Shown: positions 52,101-64,000 of the stretch, piece by piece | How the letters are laid out: the number at the start of each line of letters is the position of its first letter | Numbering within the stretch: position 1 is the stretch's first letter | The notes under the pieces: generated by a model | Database searches by the model: none | What the model was told of the DNA's origin: nothing | The model's input: the letters and a program-made list of their open reading frames with translations, nothing else | Translations under genes and position numbers: made by a program | Assembly: GCA_964017065.1 (NCBI GenBank) | Contig: OZ024783.1 | Coordinates: 12,408,313-12,472,312, forward strand | From: Haliclona indistincta | Taxonomy: Eukaryota; Porifera; Demospongiae; Haplosclerida; Chalinidae | DNA: 64,000 bases | Reading direction: 5' to 3'

Positions 52101-55100
52101 CATTGGGGACCCACCGCGAATTCACAAAACCCCAAGGGTGCACCATCGGGGTCACAACGCGAATTCACAAAACCCCAAGGGAGCACCTTTGGGGTTCCAC
52201 CGCGAATTCTCAAAACCTCAAGGGTGCACCATTGTGGTTCCACCCCTAATTCACAAAACCCCATGGATGCACCATTGGGGTTCCACCGCGAATTCACAAA
52301 ACCCTCAGGGTGCACCATTGGGGTCCCACCGCGAATTGACAAAACCCCAAGGGTGCACCATTGGGGTCCCACCGCGAATTCACAAAACCCCAAGGGTGCA
52401 CCATTGGGGTCCCACCGCGAATTCAGAAAACCCCAAGAATGCACCATTGGGGTCCCACTGCGTATTCACAAAACCCAAACGGTGCACCATTGGGGTCCCA
52501 CTGCGAATTCACAAAACCCCAAGGGTGCACCATTGCTGTCCCACCGCGAATACACAAAACCCCAAGGGTGCGCCATTGGGGTCCCTCCGCGAATTCACAA
52601 AACCCCAAGGGTGCACCATTGGGGTCCCACCGCTTATTCACAAAACCCCAAGGGTGCACCACTGGGGTCCCGCCGCGAATTCAGAAAACACCAAGGGTGC
52701 ACCATTGGGGTCCCACCGCGAATTCACAAAACCCCTAGGGTGCATCATTGGGGTCCCACCGCGAATTCACAAAAGTCCAAGGGTGCACCATTGGGGTCCC
52801 ACCGCGAAATCAAAAAACCCCAAGAGTGCACAATTGGGGTCCCACCGCGAATTAACAAAACCCCAAGGGTGCACCATCGGGGCCCCAACGCGAATTCACA
52901 AAACCCCTAGGGAGCATTTTTGGGGTTCCACCGCGAATTCACAAAACCCCAAGGGTGCACCATTGTGGTTCCACCCCTAATTCACAAAACCCTCAGGGTG
53001 CACCATTGGGGACCCACCGCGAATTCACAAAACCCCAAGGGTGCACCATTGGAGTCCCACCGCGAATTCACAAAACCCCAAGGGAGCAATATTGCGGTCC
53101 CACCGCGAATTCAGAAAACCTCAAGAATGCACCGTTGGGGTCCCACCACGAATTGACAAAACCCCAAGGGTGCACCATTGGTGTCCCACAGAGAATTCAC
53201 AAAACCCCAAGAATGCACCATTGGTGTCCCACCGCGAATTCACAAAACCCCAAGGGTGCACCATTGGTGTCCCACCGCGAATTCACAAAACCCCAATGGT
53301 GCACCATTGGTGTCCCACCGCGAATTCACATAACCCCAAGGGTGCACCACTGGGGTCCCGCCGCGAATTCACAAAACCCCAAGGGTGAACCATTGGGGTC
53401 CCACCGCGAATACACAAAACCCCAAGGGTGCACAATAGGGTCCCACCGCGAATTACCAAAACCCAAGGGTGCACCATTGGGGTCCCACAGCGAATTCACA
53501 AAACCCCAAGGGTGCATCATTGGGGTCCCACCGCGAATTCACAAAAGCCCAAGGGTGCACCATTGGAGTCCCACCGCGAAATCAAAAAACCCCAAGAGTG
53601 CACAATTGGGGTAAAAACCGCGAAATCACAAAACCCCAAGTGTGCACCATTGGGGTCCCAACGCGAATTCAAAAAACCCCAAGGATGCACCATCGGGGTC
53701 CTAACGCGAATTCACAAAACCCCAAGGGAGCACTTTAGGGGTTCCACCACTAATTCACAAAATCCCAAGGGTGCACCATTGGGGTTCCACCGCGAATTCA
53801 CAAAACCCTCAGCGTGCACCATTGGGGTCCCACCGCGAATTCACAAAACCACAAGGGTGCACCATTGGGGTCCCACCGCGAATTCACAAAACCCCAAGGG
53901 TGCACCATTGCGGTCCCACCGAGAATTCACAAAACCCCAAGGGTGTACCATTGGGGTCCCACCGAGAATTAACAAAACCCCAAGGGTGCACCATTGGGGT
54001 CCCACTGCGAATACACAAAACCCCAAGGGTGCACCATTGGGGTCCCACCGCGAATTCACAAACCCCAAGGGTGAACCATTGGGATCCAACCGCGAATTCA
54101 AAAAAACCCCAAGGATGCACCATTGTGGTCCTAACGCGAATTCACAAAACCCCAAGGGTGCACCATTGGGGTCCCACCGCGAATTCACAAACCCCAAGGG
54201 TGCACCATTGGGGTCCCACCGCTAACTCACAAAACCCCAAGGGTGCACCACTGGGGTCCCGCCGCGAATTCAGAAAACACCAATGGTGCAACATTGGGGT
54301 CCCACCGAGAATTCTCAAAACCCCAAGGGTGCACCATTGTTGTCCCACCGCGAATTCACAAAACCCCACGGGTGCACCATTGGTGTCTCACAGCGAATTC
54401 ACAAAACCCCAAGGGTGAACCATTGGGGTCCCACCGCGAAATCACAAAACCCCAAGGGTGCACCATTGGGGTTCAACCGCGAAATCACAAAACCACAAGG
54501 GTACACAATTGGGGTCCCACCGCGAATTCACAAAACCCCAAGGGTGGACTATTTGGGTCCCGCCGCAAATTCACAAAACCCCAAGGTTGCACCATTGGGG
54601 TCCCACCGCGAATTCATAAAACCCAAAGGGTGCACCATTGGGGTCCCACCGCCAATTCACAAGACCCCAAGGGTGCACCATTGGGATCCCACCGCGAATT
54701 CACAAAACCCCGAGAATGCACCATTTGGGTCCCACCGCGAATTCACAAAACCCAAAGGGTGCACCATTGGTGTCCCAGCACGAATACACAAAACCCCAAG
54801 GGTGCACCATTGGGGTCCCACCGCGAATTCACAAAATCCCAAGGGTGCACCATTGGTGTCCCACAACGAATATACAAAACCCCAAGGGTGCACCATTGGG
54901 GTCCCACCGCGAATTCACAAAACCCCAACGGAGCAATATTGCGGTCCCACCGCGAATTCACAAAACCCCAAGGGTGCACCATTGGGGTCCCACCGAGAAT
55001 TCACAAAACCCCAAGGGTGCACCATTGTGGTCCCACTGCGAATACACAAAACCCCAAGGGTGCACCATTGGGGTCCCACCGCGAATTCACAAACCCCAAG

Positions 55101-58100
55101 GGTGCACCATTGGGGTCCCACCGCGAATTCACAAAACCCCAAGGGTGCATCATTGGGGTCCCACCGCGAATTCACAAAAGTCCAAGGGTGCACCATTGGG
55201 GTCCCACCGCGAAATCAAAAAACCCCAAGAGTGCACAATTGGGGTCCCACCGCGAATTAACAAAACCCCAAGGGTGCACCATCGGGGCCCCAACGCGAAT
55301 TCACAAAACCCCTAGGGAGCATTTTTGGGGTTCCACCGCGAATTCACAAAACCCCAAGGGTGCACCATTGTGGTTCCACCCCTAATTCACAAAACCCTCA
55401 GGGTGCACCATTGGGGACCCACCGCGAATTCACAAAACCCCAAGGGTGCACCATTGGAGTCCCACCGCGAATTCACAAAACCCCAAGGGAGCAATATTGC
55501 GGTCCCACCGCGAATTCAGAAAACCTCAAGAATGCACCGTTGGGGTCCCACCACGAATTGACAAAACCCCAGGGTGCACCATTGGTGTCACACAGAGAAT
55601 TCACAAAACCCCAAGAATGCACCATTGGTGTCCCACCGCGAATTCACAAAACCCCAAGGGTGCACCATTGGTGTCCCACCGCGAATTCACAAAACCCCAA
55701 TGGTGCACCATTGGTGTCCCACTGCGAATTCACATAACCCCAAGGGTGCACCACTGGGGTCCCGCCGCGAATTCACAAAACCCCAAGGGTGAACCATTGG
55801 GGTCCCACCGCGAATACACAAAACCCCAAGGGTGCACAATATGGTCCCACCGCGAATTACCAAAACCCAAGGGTGCACCATTGGGGTCCCACAGCGAATT
55901 CACAAAACCCCAAGGGTGCATCATTGGGGTCCCACCGCGAATTCACAAAAGCCCAAGGGTGCACCATTGGAGTCCCACCGCGAAATCAAAAAACCCCAAG
56001 AGTGCACAATTGGGGTAAAAACCGCGAATTCACAAAACCCCAAGTGTGCACCATTGGGGTCCCAACGCGAATTCAAAAAACCCCAAGGATGCACCATCGG
56101 GGTCCTAACGCGAATTCACAAAACCCCAAGGGAGCACTTTTGGGGTTCCACCACTAATTCACAAAATCCCAAGGGTGCACCATTGGGGTTCCACCGCAAA
56201 TTCACAAAACCCTCAGCGTGCACCATTGGGGTCCCACCGCGAATTCACAAAACCACAAGGGTGCACCATTGGGGTCCCACCGCGAATTCACAAAACCCCA
56301 AGGGTGCACCATTGCGGTCCCACCGAGAATTCACAAAACCCCAAGGGTGTACCATTGGGGTCCCACCGAGAATTAACAAAACCCCAAGGGTGCACCATTG
56401 GGGTCCCACTGCGAATACACAAAACCCCAAGGGTGCACCATTGGGGTCCCACCGCGAATTCACAAACCCCAAGGGTGAACCATTGGGGTCCAACCGCGAA
56501 TTCAAAAAAACCCCAAGGATGCACCATTGTGGTCCTAACGCGAATTCACAAAACCCCAAGGGTGCACCATTGGGGTCCCACCGCGAATTCACAAACCCCA
56601 AGGGTGCACCATTGGGGTCCCACCGCTAACTCACAAAACCCCAAGGGTGCACCACTGGGGTCCCGCCGCGAATTCAGAAAACACCAATGGTGCAACATTG
56701 GGGTCCCACCGAGAATTCTCAAAACCCCAAGGGTGCACCATTGTTGTCCCACCGCGAATTCACAAAACCCCACGGGTGCACCATTGGTGTCTCACAGCGA
56801 ATTCACAAAACCCCAAGGGTGAACCATTGGGGTCCCACCGCGAAATCACAAAACCCCAAGGGTGCACCATTGGGGTTCAACCGCGAAATCACAAAACCAC
56901 AAGGGTACACAATTGGGGTCCCACCGCGAATTCACAAAACCCCAAGGGTGGACTATTTGGGTCCCGCCGCAAATTCACAAAACCCCAAGGTTGCACCATT
57001 GGGGTCCCACCGCGAATTCATAAAACCCAAAGGGTGCACCATTGGGGTCCCACCGCCAATTCACAAGACCCCAAGGGTGCACCATTGGGATCCCACCGCG
57101 AATTCACAAAACCCCGAGAATGCACCATTTGGGTCCCACCGCGAATTCACAAAACCCAAAGGGTGCACCATTGGTGTCCCAGCACGAATACACAAAACCC
57201 CAAGGGTGCACCATTGGGGTCCCACCGCGAATTCACAAAATCCCAAGGGTGCACCATTGGTGTCCCAGCACGAATACACAAAACCCCAAGGGTGCACCAT
57301 TGGGGTCCCACCGCGAATTCACAAAATCCCAAGGGTGCACCATTGGTGTCCCACAACGAATATACAAAACCCCAAGGGTGCACCATTGGGGTCCCACCGC
57401 GAATTCACAAAACCCCAACGGAGCAATATTGCGGTCCCACCGCGAATTCACAAAACCCCAAGGGTGCACCATTGGGGTCCCACCGAGAATTCACAAAACC
57501 CCAAGGGTGCACCATTGTGGTCCCACTGCGAATACACAAAACCCCAAGGGTGCACCATTGGGGTCCCACCGCGAATTCACAAACCCCAAGGGTGCACCAT
57601 TGGGGTCCCACCTCGAATTCACAAACCCCAAGGGTGCACCATTGAGGTCCCACCGCTAATTCACAAAACCCCAAGGGTGCACCACTGGGATCCCGCCGCG
57701 AATTCAGAAAACACCAAGGGTGCAACATTGGGGTCCCACCGCGAATTCTCAAAACCCCAAGGGTGCACGATTGTTGTCCCACCGCGAATTCTCAAAACCC
57801 TCAGGGTGCACCATTGGGGTCCCACCGCGAATTCACAAAACCCCAAGGGTGCACCATTGGGGTCCCACCGCGAATTCACAATACCCCAACGGTGCACCAA
57901 TGGGGTCCCTCCGCGAATTCAGAAAACCTCAAGAATGCACCATTGGGGTCCCACCGCGAATTCACAAAACCCCAAGGGAGCACCATTGGGGTCCCACTGC
58001 GAATTCCCAAAACCCCAAGGGTGCACCATTGGGGTCCCACCGCAAATTCACGAAACCCCAAGGGTGCTCCATTGGGGTCCCACCGCTAATTCACAAAACC

Positions 58101-59164
58101 CCAAGAGTGCACCACTGGGGTCCCGCCGCGAATTCAGAAAACACCAAGGGTGCACCATTGTGGTCCAACCGCGAATTCACAAAACCCCAAGGGTGCACCA
58201 TTGTTGTCCCACCGCGAATTCACAAAACCCCAAGGGTGCACCATTGGTGTCCCACCGCGAATTCACAAAACCCCAAGGGTGTACCATTGGGGTACCACCG
58301 CGAATTCACAAAACCCCAAGGGTGCACCATTGGGGTTCAACTGCGAAATCACAAAACCACAAGGGTGCACAATTGGGGTCCCACCGCGAATTCACAAAAC
58401 CCCAAGGGAGCAAAATTGCGGTCCCACCGCGATTTCACAAAACCCCAAGTGTGCACCATTGGGGTCCCAGCGCTAATTCACAAAACATCAAGGGTGCACC
58501 ATTGGGGTCCCACCGCGACTTCAGAAAACCTCAAGAATGCACCATTGGGGTCCCACCGCGAATTCACAAAACCCCAACGGTGCACCATTGGGGTCCCACT
58601 GCGAATTCACAAAACCCCAAGGGTGCACCATTGTTGTCCCACCGCGAATTCACAAAACCGCAAGGGTGCACCATTTGGGTCCCTCCGCGAATTCACAAAA
58701 TCCCAAGGGTGTACTATTGGGTTCCCACCGTCAATTCACGAAACCCCAAGGGTGCACCATTGGGGTCCCACCGCGAAATCAAAAAACCCCAAGAGTGCAC
58801 AATTGCGGTCCCACCGCCAATTAACAAAACCCCTAGGGTGCACCATTGGGGACCCACCGCGAATTCACAAAACCCCAAGGGTGCACCATCGGGGTCACAA
58901 CGCGAATTCACAAAACCCCAAGGGAGCACCTTTGGGGTTCCACCGCGAATTCTCAAAACCTCAAGGGTGCACCATTGTGGTTCCACCCCTAATTCACAAA
59001 ACCCCATGGATGCACCATTGGGGTTCCACCGCGAATTCACAAAACCCTCAGGGTGCACCATTGGGGTCCCACCGCGAATTCACAAAACCCCAAGGGTGCA
59101 CCATTGGGGTCCCACCGCGAATTCACAAAACCCCAAGGGTGCACCATTGGGGTCCCACCGCGAT

Positions 59165-62100
59165 TTCAGAAAACCCCAAGAATGCACCATTGGGGTCCCA
59201 CTGCGTATTCACAAAACCCAAACGGTGCACCATTGGGGTCCCACTGCGAATTCACAAAACCCCAAGGGTGCACCATTGCTGTCCCACCGCGAATACACAA
59301 AACCCCAAGGGTGCGCCATTGGGGTCCCACCGCGAATTCACAAAACCCCAAGGGTGCACCATTGGGGTCCCACCGCTTATTCACAAAACCCCAAGGGTGC
59401 ACCACTGTGGTCCCGCCGCGAATTCAGAAAACACCAAGGGTGCACCATTGGGGTCCCACCGCGAATTCACAAAACCCCAAGGGTGTATCATTGGGGTCCC
59501 ACCGCGAATTCACAAAAGTCCAAGGGTGCACCATTGGGGTCCCACCGCGAAATCAAAAAACCCCAAGAGTGCACAATTGGGGTCCCACCGCGAATTAACA
59601 AAACCCCAAGGGTGCACCATCGGGGTCCCAACGCGAATTCACAAAACCCCTAGGGAGCATTTTTGGGGTTCCACCGCGAATTCACAAAACCCCAAGGGTG
59701 CACCATTGTGGTTCCACCCCTAATTCACAAAACCCTCAGGGTGCACCATTGGGGACCCACCGCGAATTCACAAAACCCCAAGGGTGCACCATTGGAGTCC
59801 CACCGCGAATTCACAAAACCCCAAGGGAGCAATATTGCGGTCCCACCGCGAATTCAGAAAACCTCAAGAATGCACCGTTGGGGTCCCACCACGAATTGAC
59901 AAAACCCCAAGGGTGCACCATTGGTGTCCCACAGCGAATTCACAAAACCCCAAGAATGCACCATTGGTGTCCCACCGCGAATTCACAAAACCCCAAGGGT
60001 GCACCAATGGTGTCCCACCGCGAATTCACAAAACCCCAATGGTGCACCATTGGTGTCCCACCGCGAATTCACATAACCCCAAGGGTGCACCACTGGGGTC
60101 CCGCCGCGAATTCACAAAACCCCAAGGGTGAACCATTGGGGTCCCACCGCGAATACACAAAACCCCAAGGGTGCACAATAGGGTCCCACCGCGAATTACC
60201 AAAACCCAAGGGTGCACCATTGGGGTCCCACAGCGAATTCACAAAACCCCAAGGGTGCATCATTGGGGTCCCACCGCGAATTCACAAAAGCCCAAGGGTG
60301 TACCATTGGAGTCCCACCGCGAAATCAAAAAACCCCAAGAGTGCACAATTGGGGTAAAAACCGCGAATTCACAAAACCCCAAGTGTGCAGCATTGGGGTC
60401 CCAACGCGAATTCAAAAAACCCCAAGGATGCACCATCGGGGTCCTAACGCGAATTCACAAAACCCCAAGGGAGCACTTTTGGGGTTCCACCACTAATTCA
60501 CAAAATCCCAAGGGTGCACCATTGGGGTTCCACCGCGAATTCACAAAACCCTCAGGGTGCACCATTGGGGTCCCACCGCGAATTCACAAAACCACAAGGG
60601 TGCACCATTGGGGTCCCACCGCGAATTCACAAAACCCCAAGGGTGCACCATTGCGGTCCCACCGAGAATTCACAAAACCCCAAGGGTGCACCATTGGGGT
60701 CCCACTGCGAATACACAAAACCCCAAGGGTGCACCATTGGGGTCCCTCCGCGAATTCACAAACCCCAAGGGTGCACCATTGGGGTCCCTCCGCGAATTCA
60801 AAAAACCGCAAGGATGCACCATCGGGGTCCTAACGCGAATTCACAAGACCCCAAGGGTGCACCATTGGGGACCCACCGCGAATTCACAAAATCCCAAGGG
60901 TGCACCATTGGAGTCTCACAACGAATACACAAAACCCCAAGGGTGCACCATTGGGGTCCCACCGCGAATTCACAAATCCCCAAGGGAGCAATATTGCGGT
61001 CCCACCGCGAATTCACAAAACCCCAAGGGTGTACCATTGGGGTCCCACCGAGAATTAACAAAACCCCAAGGGTGCACCATTGGGGTCCCACTGCGAATAC
61101 ACAAAACCCCAAGGGTGCACCATTGGGGTCCCACCGCGAATTCACAAACCCCAAGGGTGAACCATTGGGGTCCAACCGCGAATTCAAAAAAACCCCAAGG
61201 ATGCACCATTGTGGTCCTAACGCGAATTCACAAAACCCCAAGGGTGCACCATTGGGGTCCCACCGCGAATTCACAAACCCCAAGGGTGCACCATTGGGGT
61301 CCCACCGCTAATTCACAAAACCCCAAGGGTGCACCACTGGGGTCCCGCCGCGAATTCAGAAAACACCAATGGTGCAACATTGGGGTCCCACCGAGAATTC
61401 TCAAAACACCAAGGGTGCACCATTGTTGTCCCACCGCGAATTCACAAAACCCCACGGGTGCACCATTGGTGTCTCACAGCGAATTCACAAAACCCCAAGG
61501 GTGAACCATTGGGGTCCCACCGCGAAATCACAAAACCCCAAGGGTGCACCATTGGGGTTCAACCGCGAAATCACAAAACCACAAGGGTACACAATTGGGG
61601 TCCCACCGCGAATTCACAAAACCCCAAGTGTGGACTATTTGGGTCCCGCCGCAAATTCACAAAACCCCAAGGTTGCACCATTGGGGTCCCACCGCGAATT
61701 CATAAAACCCAAAGGGTGCACCATTGGGGTCCCACCGCCAATTCACAAGACCCCAAGGGTGCACCATTGGGATCCCACCGCGAATTCATAAAACCCCGAG
61801 AATGCACCATTGGGGTCCCACCGCGAATTCACAAAACCCAAAGGGTGCACCATTGGTGTCCCAGCACGAATACACAAAACCCCAAGGGTGCACCATTGGG
61901 GTCCCACCGCGAATTCACAAAATCCCAAGGGTGCACCATTGGTGTCCCAGCACGAATACACAAAACCCCAAGGGTGCACCATTGGGGTCCCACCGCGAAT
62001 TCACAAAATCCCAAGGGTGCACCATTGGTGTCCCACAACGTATATACAAAACCCCAAGGGTGCACCATTGGGGTCCCACCGCGAATTCACAAAACCCCAA

Positions 62101-64000
62101 CGGAGCAATATTGCGGTCCCACCGCGAATTCACAAAACCGCAAGGGTGCACCATTGGGGTCCCACCGAGAATTCACAAAACCACAAGGGTGCACCATTGT
62201 GGTCCCACTGCGAATACACAAAACCCCAAGGGTGCACCATTGGGGTCCCACCGCGAATTCACAAACCCCAAGGGTGCACCATTGGGGTCCCACCTCGAAT
62301 TCACAAACCCCAAGGGTGCACCATTGAGGTCCCACCGCTAATTCACAAAACCCCAAGGGTGCACCACTGGGATCCCGCCGCGAATTCAGAAAACACCAAG
62401 GGTGCAACATTGGGGTCCCACCGCGAATTCTCAAAACCCCAAGGGTGCACCATTGTTGTCCCACCGCGAATTCTCAAAACCCTCAGGGTGCACCATTGGG
62501 GTCCCACCGCGAATTCACAAAACCCCAAGGGTGCACCATTGGGGTCCCACCGCGAATTCACAATACCCCAACGGTGCACCAATGGGGTCCCTCCGCGAAT
62601 TCAGAAAACCTCAAGAATGCACCATATGGTCCCACCGCGAATTCACAAAACCCCAAGGGAGCTAATTGGGGTCCCACTGCGAATTCCCAAAACCCCAAGG
62701 GTGCACCATTGGGGTCCCACCGCAAATTCACGAAACCCCATGGGTGCTCCATTGGGGTCCCACCGCTAATTCACAAAACCCCAAGAGTGCACCACTGGGG
62801 TCCCGCCGCGAATTCAGAAAACACCAAGGGTGCACCATTGTGGTCCAACCGCGAATTCACAAAACCCCAAGGGTGCACCATTGTTGTCCCACCGCGAATT
62901 CACAAAACCCCAAGGGTGCACCATTGGTGTCCCACCGCGAATTCACAAAACCCCAAGGGTGCACCATTGGTGTCCCACCGCGAATTCACAAAACCCCAAG
63001 GGTGTACCATTGGGGTACCACCGCGAATTCACAAAACCCCAAGGGTGCACCATTGGGGTTCAACTGCGAAATCACAAAACCACAAGGGTGCACAATTGGG
63101 GTCCCACCGCGAATTCACAAACCCCAAGGGTGCACTATTTGGGTCCCGCCGCAAATTCACAAAACCCCAAGGGTGCACCATTGGGGTGCCACCGCGAATT
63201 CACAAAACCCCAAGGGTGCACAATAGGGTCCCACAGCGAATTCACAAAACCCCAAGGGTGCACAATTGAGGTCCTATCGCGAATTCACAAAACTCCAAGG
63301 GTGCACCATTGGGGTCCCACCGCGAATTCAAAAAACCCCAAGGGTGCACAATTGGGGTCCCATCGCGAATTCACAAAACCCCAATGGTGCACCATTGGGG
63401 TCCCACCGCGAATTCACAAAACCCAAAGGTGCACCATTGGGGTCCCACCGCGAAATCACAAAACCCCAAGGGTGCATCATTGGGGTCCCACCGCGAATTC
63501 ACACAAGCCCAAGGGTGCACCATTGGGGTCCCACCGCGAAATCAAAAAACCTCAAGAGTGCACAATTGGGTTCCCACCGCTTATTAACTAAACCCCAAGG
63601 GTGCACCGTTGGGGTCCCACCGCGAATTCAAAAAACCCCAAGGGTGCACCATCGGTGTCCTAACGCGAATTCACAAAACCCCAAGGGAGCACCTTTGGAG
63701 TTCCACCGCGAATTCACAAAACCCCAAGGGTGCACCATTGTGGTTCCACCACTAATTGACAAAACCCCAAGGGTGCACCATTGGTGTCCCACCGCGAATT
63801 CACAAAACCCCAAGGGTGCACCATTGGTGTCCCACCGCGAATTCACAAAACCCCAAGTGTGCAGCATTGGGGTCCCAACGCGAATTCAAAAAACCCCAAG
63901 GATGCACCATCGGGGTCCTAACGCGAATTCACAAAACCCCAAGGGAGCACTTTTGGGGTTCCACCACTAATTCACAAAATCCCAAGGGTGCACCATTGGG
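59165..64000 (+). repeat. Repeat of the window's left end (about 430-5224)
   Basis: The unit-variant order at 59165 onward matches 430 onward at offset 58,735 bp, shifting to 58,776 after about 63 kb. The higher-order anchor of array A reappears at 60584. Confidence 0.85.

Larger units (their letters stand above)
40965..56360 (+). repeat. 7.8-kb tandem duplication within array C
   Basis: About 40965-48610 recurs at 48800-56360, offset 7,835 bp at first and 7,749 bp after about 54.8 kb. The 86-bp change in offset equals exactly two satellite units lost from the second copy. Nested inside, a 2.4-2.5-kb segment near 45.1 kb recurs near 47.6 kb and again at 53.0 and 55.4 kb. Confidence 0.85.
28028..64000 (+). 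repeat. 43-bp satellite, array C (~836 units)
   Basis: Same 43-bp unit, mostly plus orientation, running to the window's end with no unique insertion that I could find. The 28.0-36.3-kb part is a more diverged set carrying inverted two-unit blocks. From 36.3 kb it resolves into a 2,336-bp higher-order repeat, then a 7.8-kb tandem duplication. From about 59.1 kb it becomes a near-identical repeat of the window's left end. Longest plus-strand open frame: 56687-59653 (988 codons), wholly repetitive and not supported as a gene. Confidence 0.97.

Noticed and set aside
56687..59653. 988-codon plus-strand open frame, and many similar long frames in the arrays
   Set aside because: The 43-bp consensus lacks stops in all three plus frames, so such frames are expected by construction. 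They overlap in several frames and consist of one 43-residue repeat.
1..64000. Telomere (TTGGGG) or canonical G-quadruplex array
   Set aside because: TTGGGG occurs once per 43 bp and not in tandem, and G-runs are too far apart for standard quadruplex loops.
1..64000. CENP-B box in the satellite
   Set aside because: The minus strand has ATTCGCGGTGGG, but the required A and the CGGG of the box consensus are not at the right spacing.

Overview
This window is eukaryotic and almost certainly from an animal. It has short spliced introns with GT-AG ends, an AATAAA polyadenylation signal, CA/GA microsatellites, a eukaryotic protein-kinase-like gene, and a transposase remnant related to animal En/Spm (CACTA, tnp2/DUF4218) elements. 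Introns of 48 and 50 bp, together with an unusual HND-type kinase, fit an early-branching metazoan; a demosponge is my best guess and a cnidarian is possible, but the species cannot be named from sequence alone. I see nothing bacterial or viral.

Layout: (1) 1-13322, array A of a 43-bp satellite, all units in one orientation. (2) 13323-18434, a 5.1-kb non-satellite island. (3) 18435-26314, array B, a near-identical copy of array A from 5443 on. (4) 26315-27827, the first 1.5 kb of the island again. (5) 27828-28027, exactly 200 N. (6) 28028-64000, array C, the same satellite. About 57 kb (roughly 1,330 units) of the window is satellite. Each unit holds an EcoRI site and a near-perfect 22-bp palindrome centred on GGTGCACC. 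The consensus has no stop codon in any of the three plus-strand frames, so long repetitive open frames occur throughout the arrays. I treat them as by-products and not as genes.

The island holds the only credible genes. A six-exon minus-strand gene (13708-16274, predicted 415 residues, all splice phases consistent) resembles the uncharacterised C14orf93-like family. It diverges, across a short promoter with an NRF1-type palindrome, from a plus-strand kinase-like gene (16536-17557) with a frameshift near its end. The kinase converges on the 3' part of a minus-strand tnp2-type transposase (17607-18434) whose 5' part is cut off by satellite. The left end (CACAGCAAAAACCGTG) is followed by 256 bp dense in CCGT/ACGG. 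I therefore read the island as a large CACTA-like element inserted in the satellite, with the two other genes as possible passengers.

The satellite has rich higher-order structure: 3.2-3.4-kb repeats in A and B, a 2,336-bp repeat and a 7.8-kb tandem duplication in C, a 58.7-kb-distant repeat of the window's left end at its right end, and ten copies of one 89-bp inverted two-unit block confined to 28.4-49.2 kb. The 12,992-bp duplication (5443-18434 repeated from 18435) ends at a gap placeholder and could be real or an assembly artefact.
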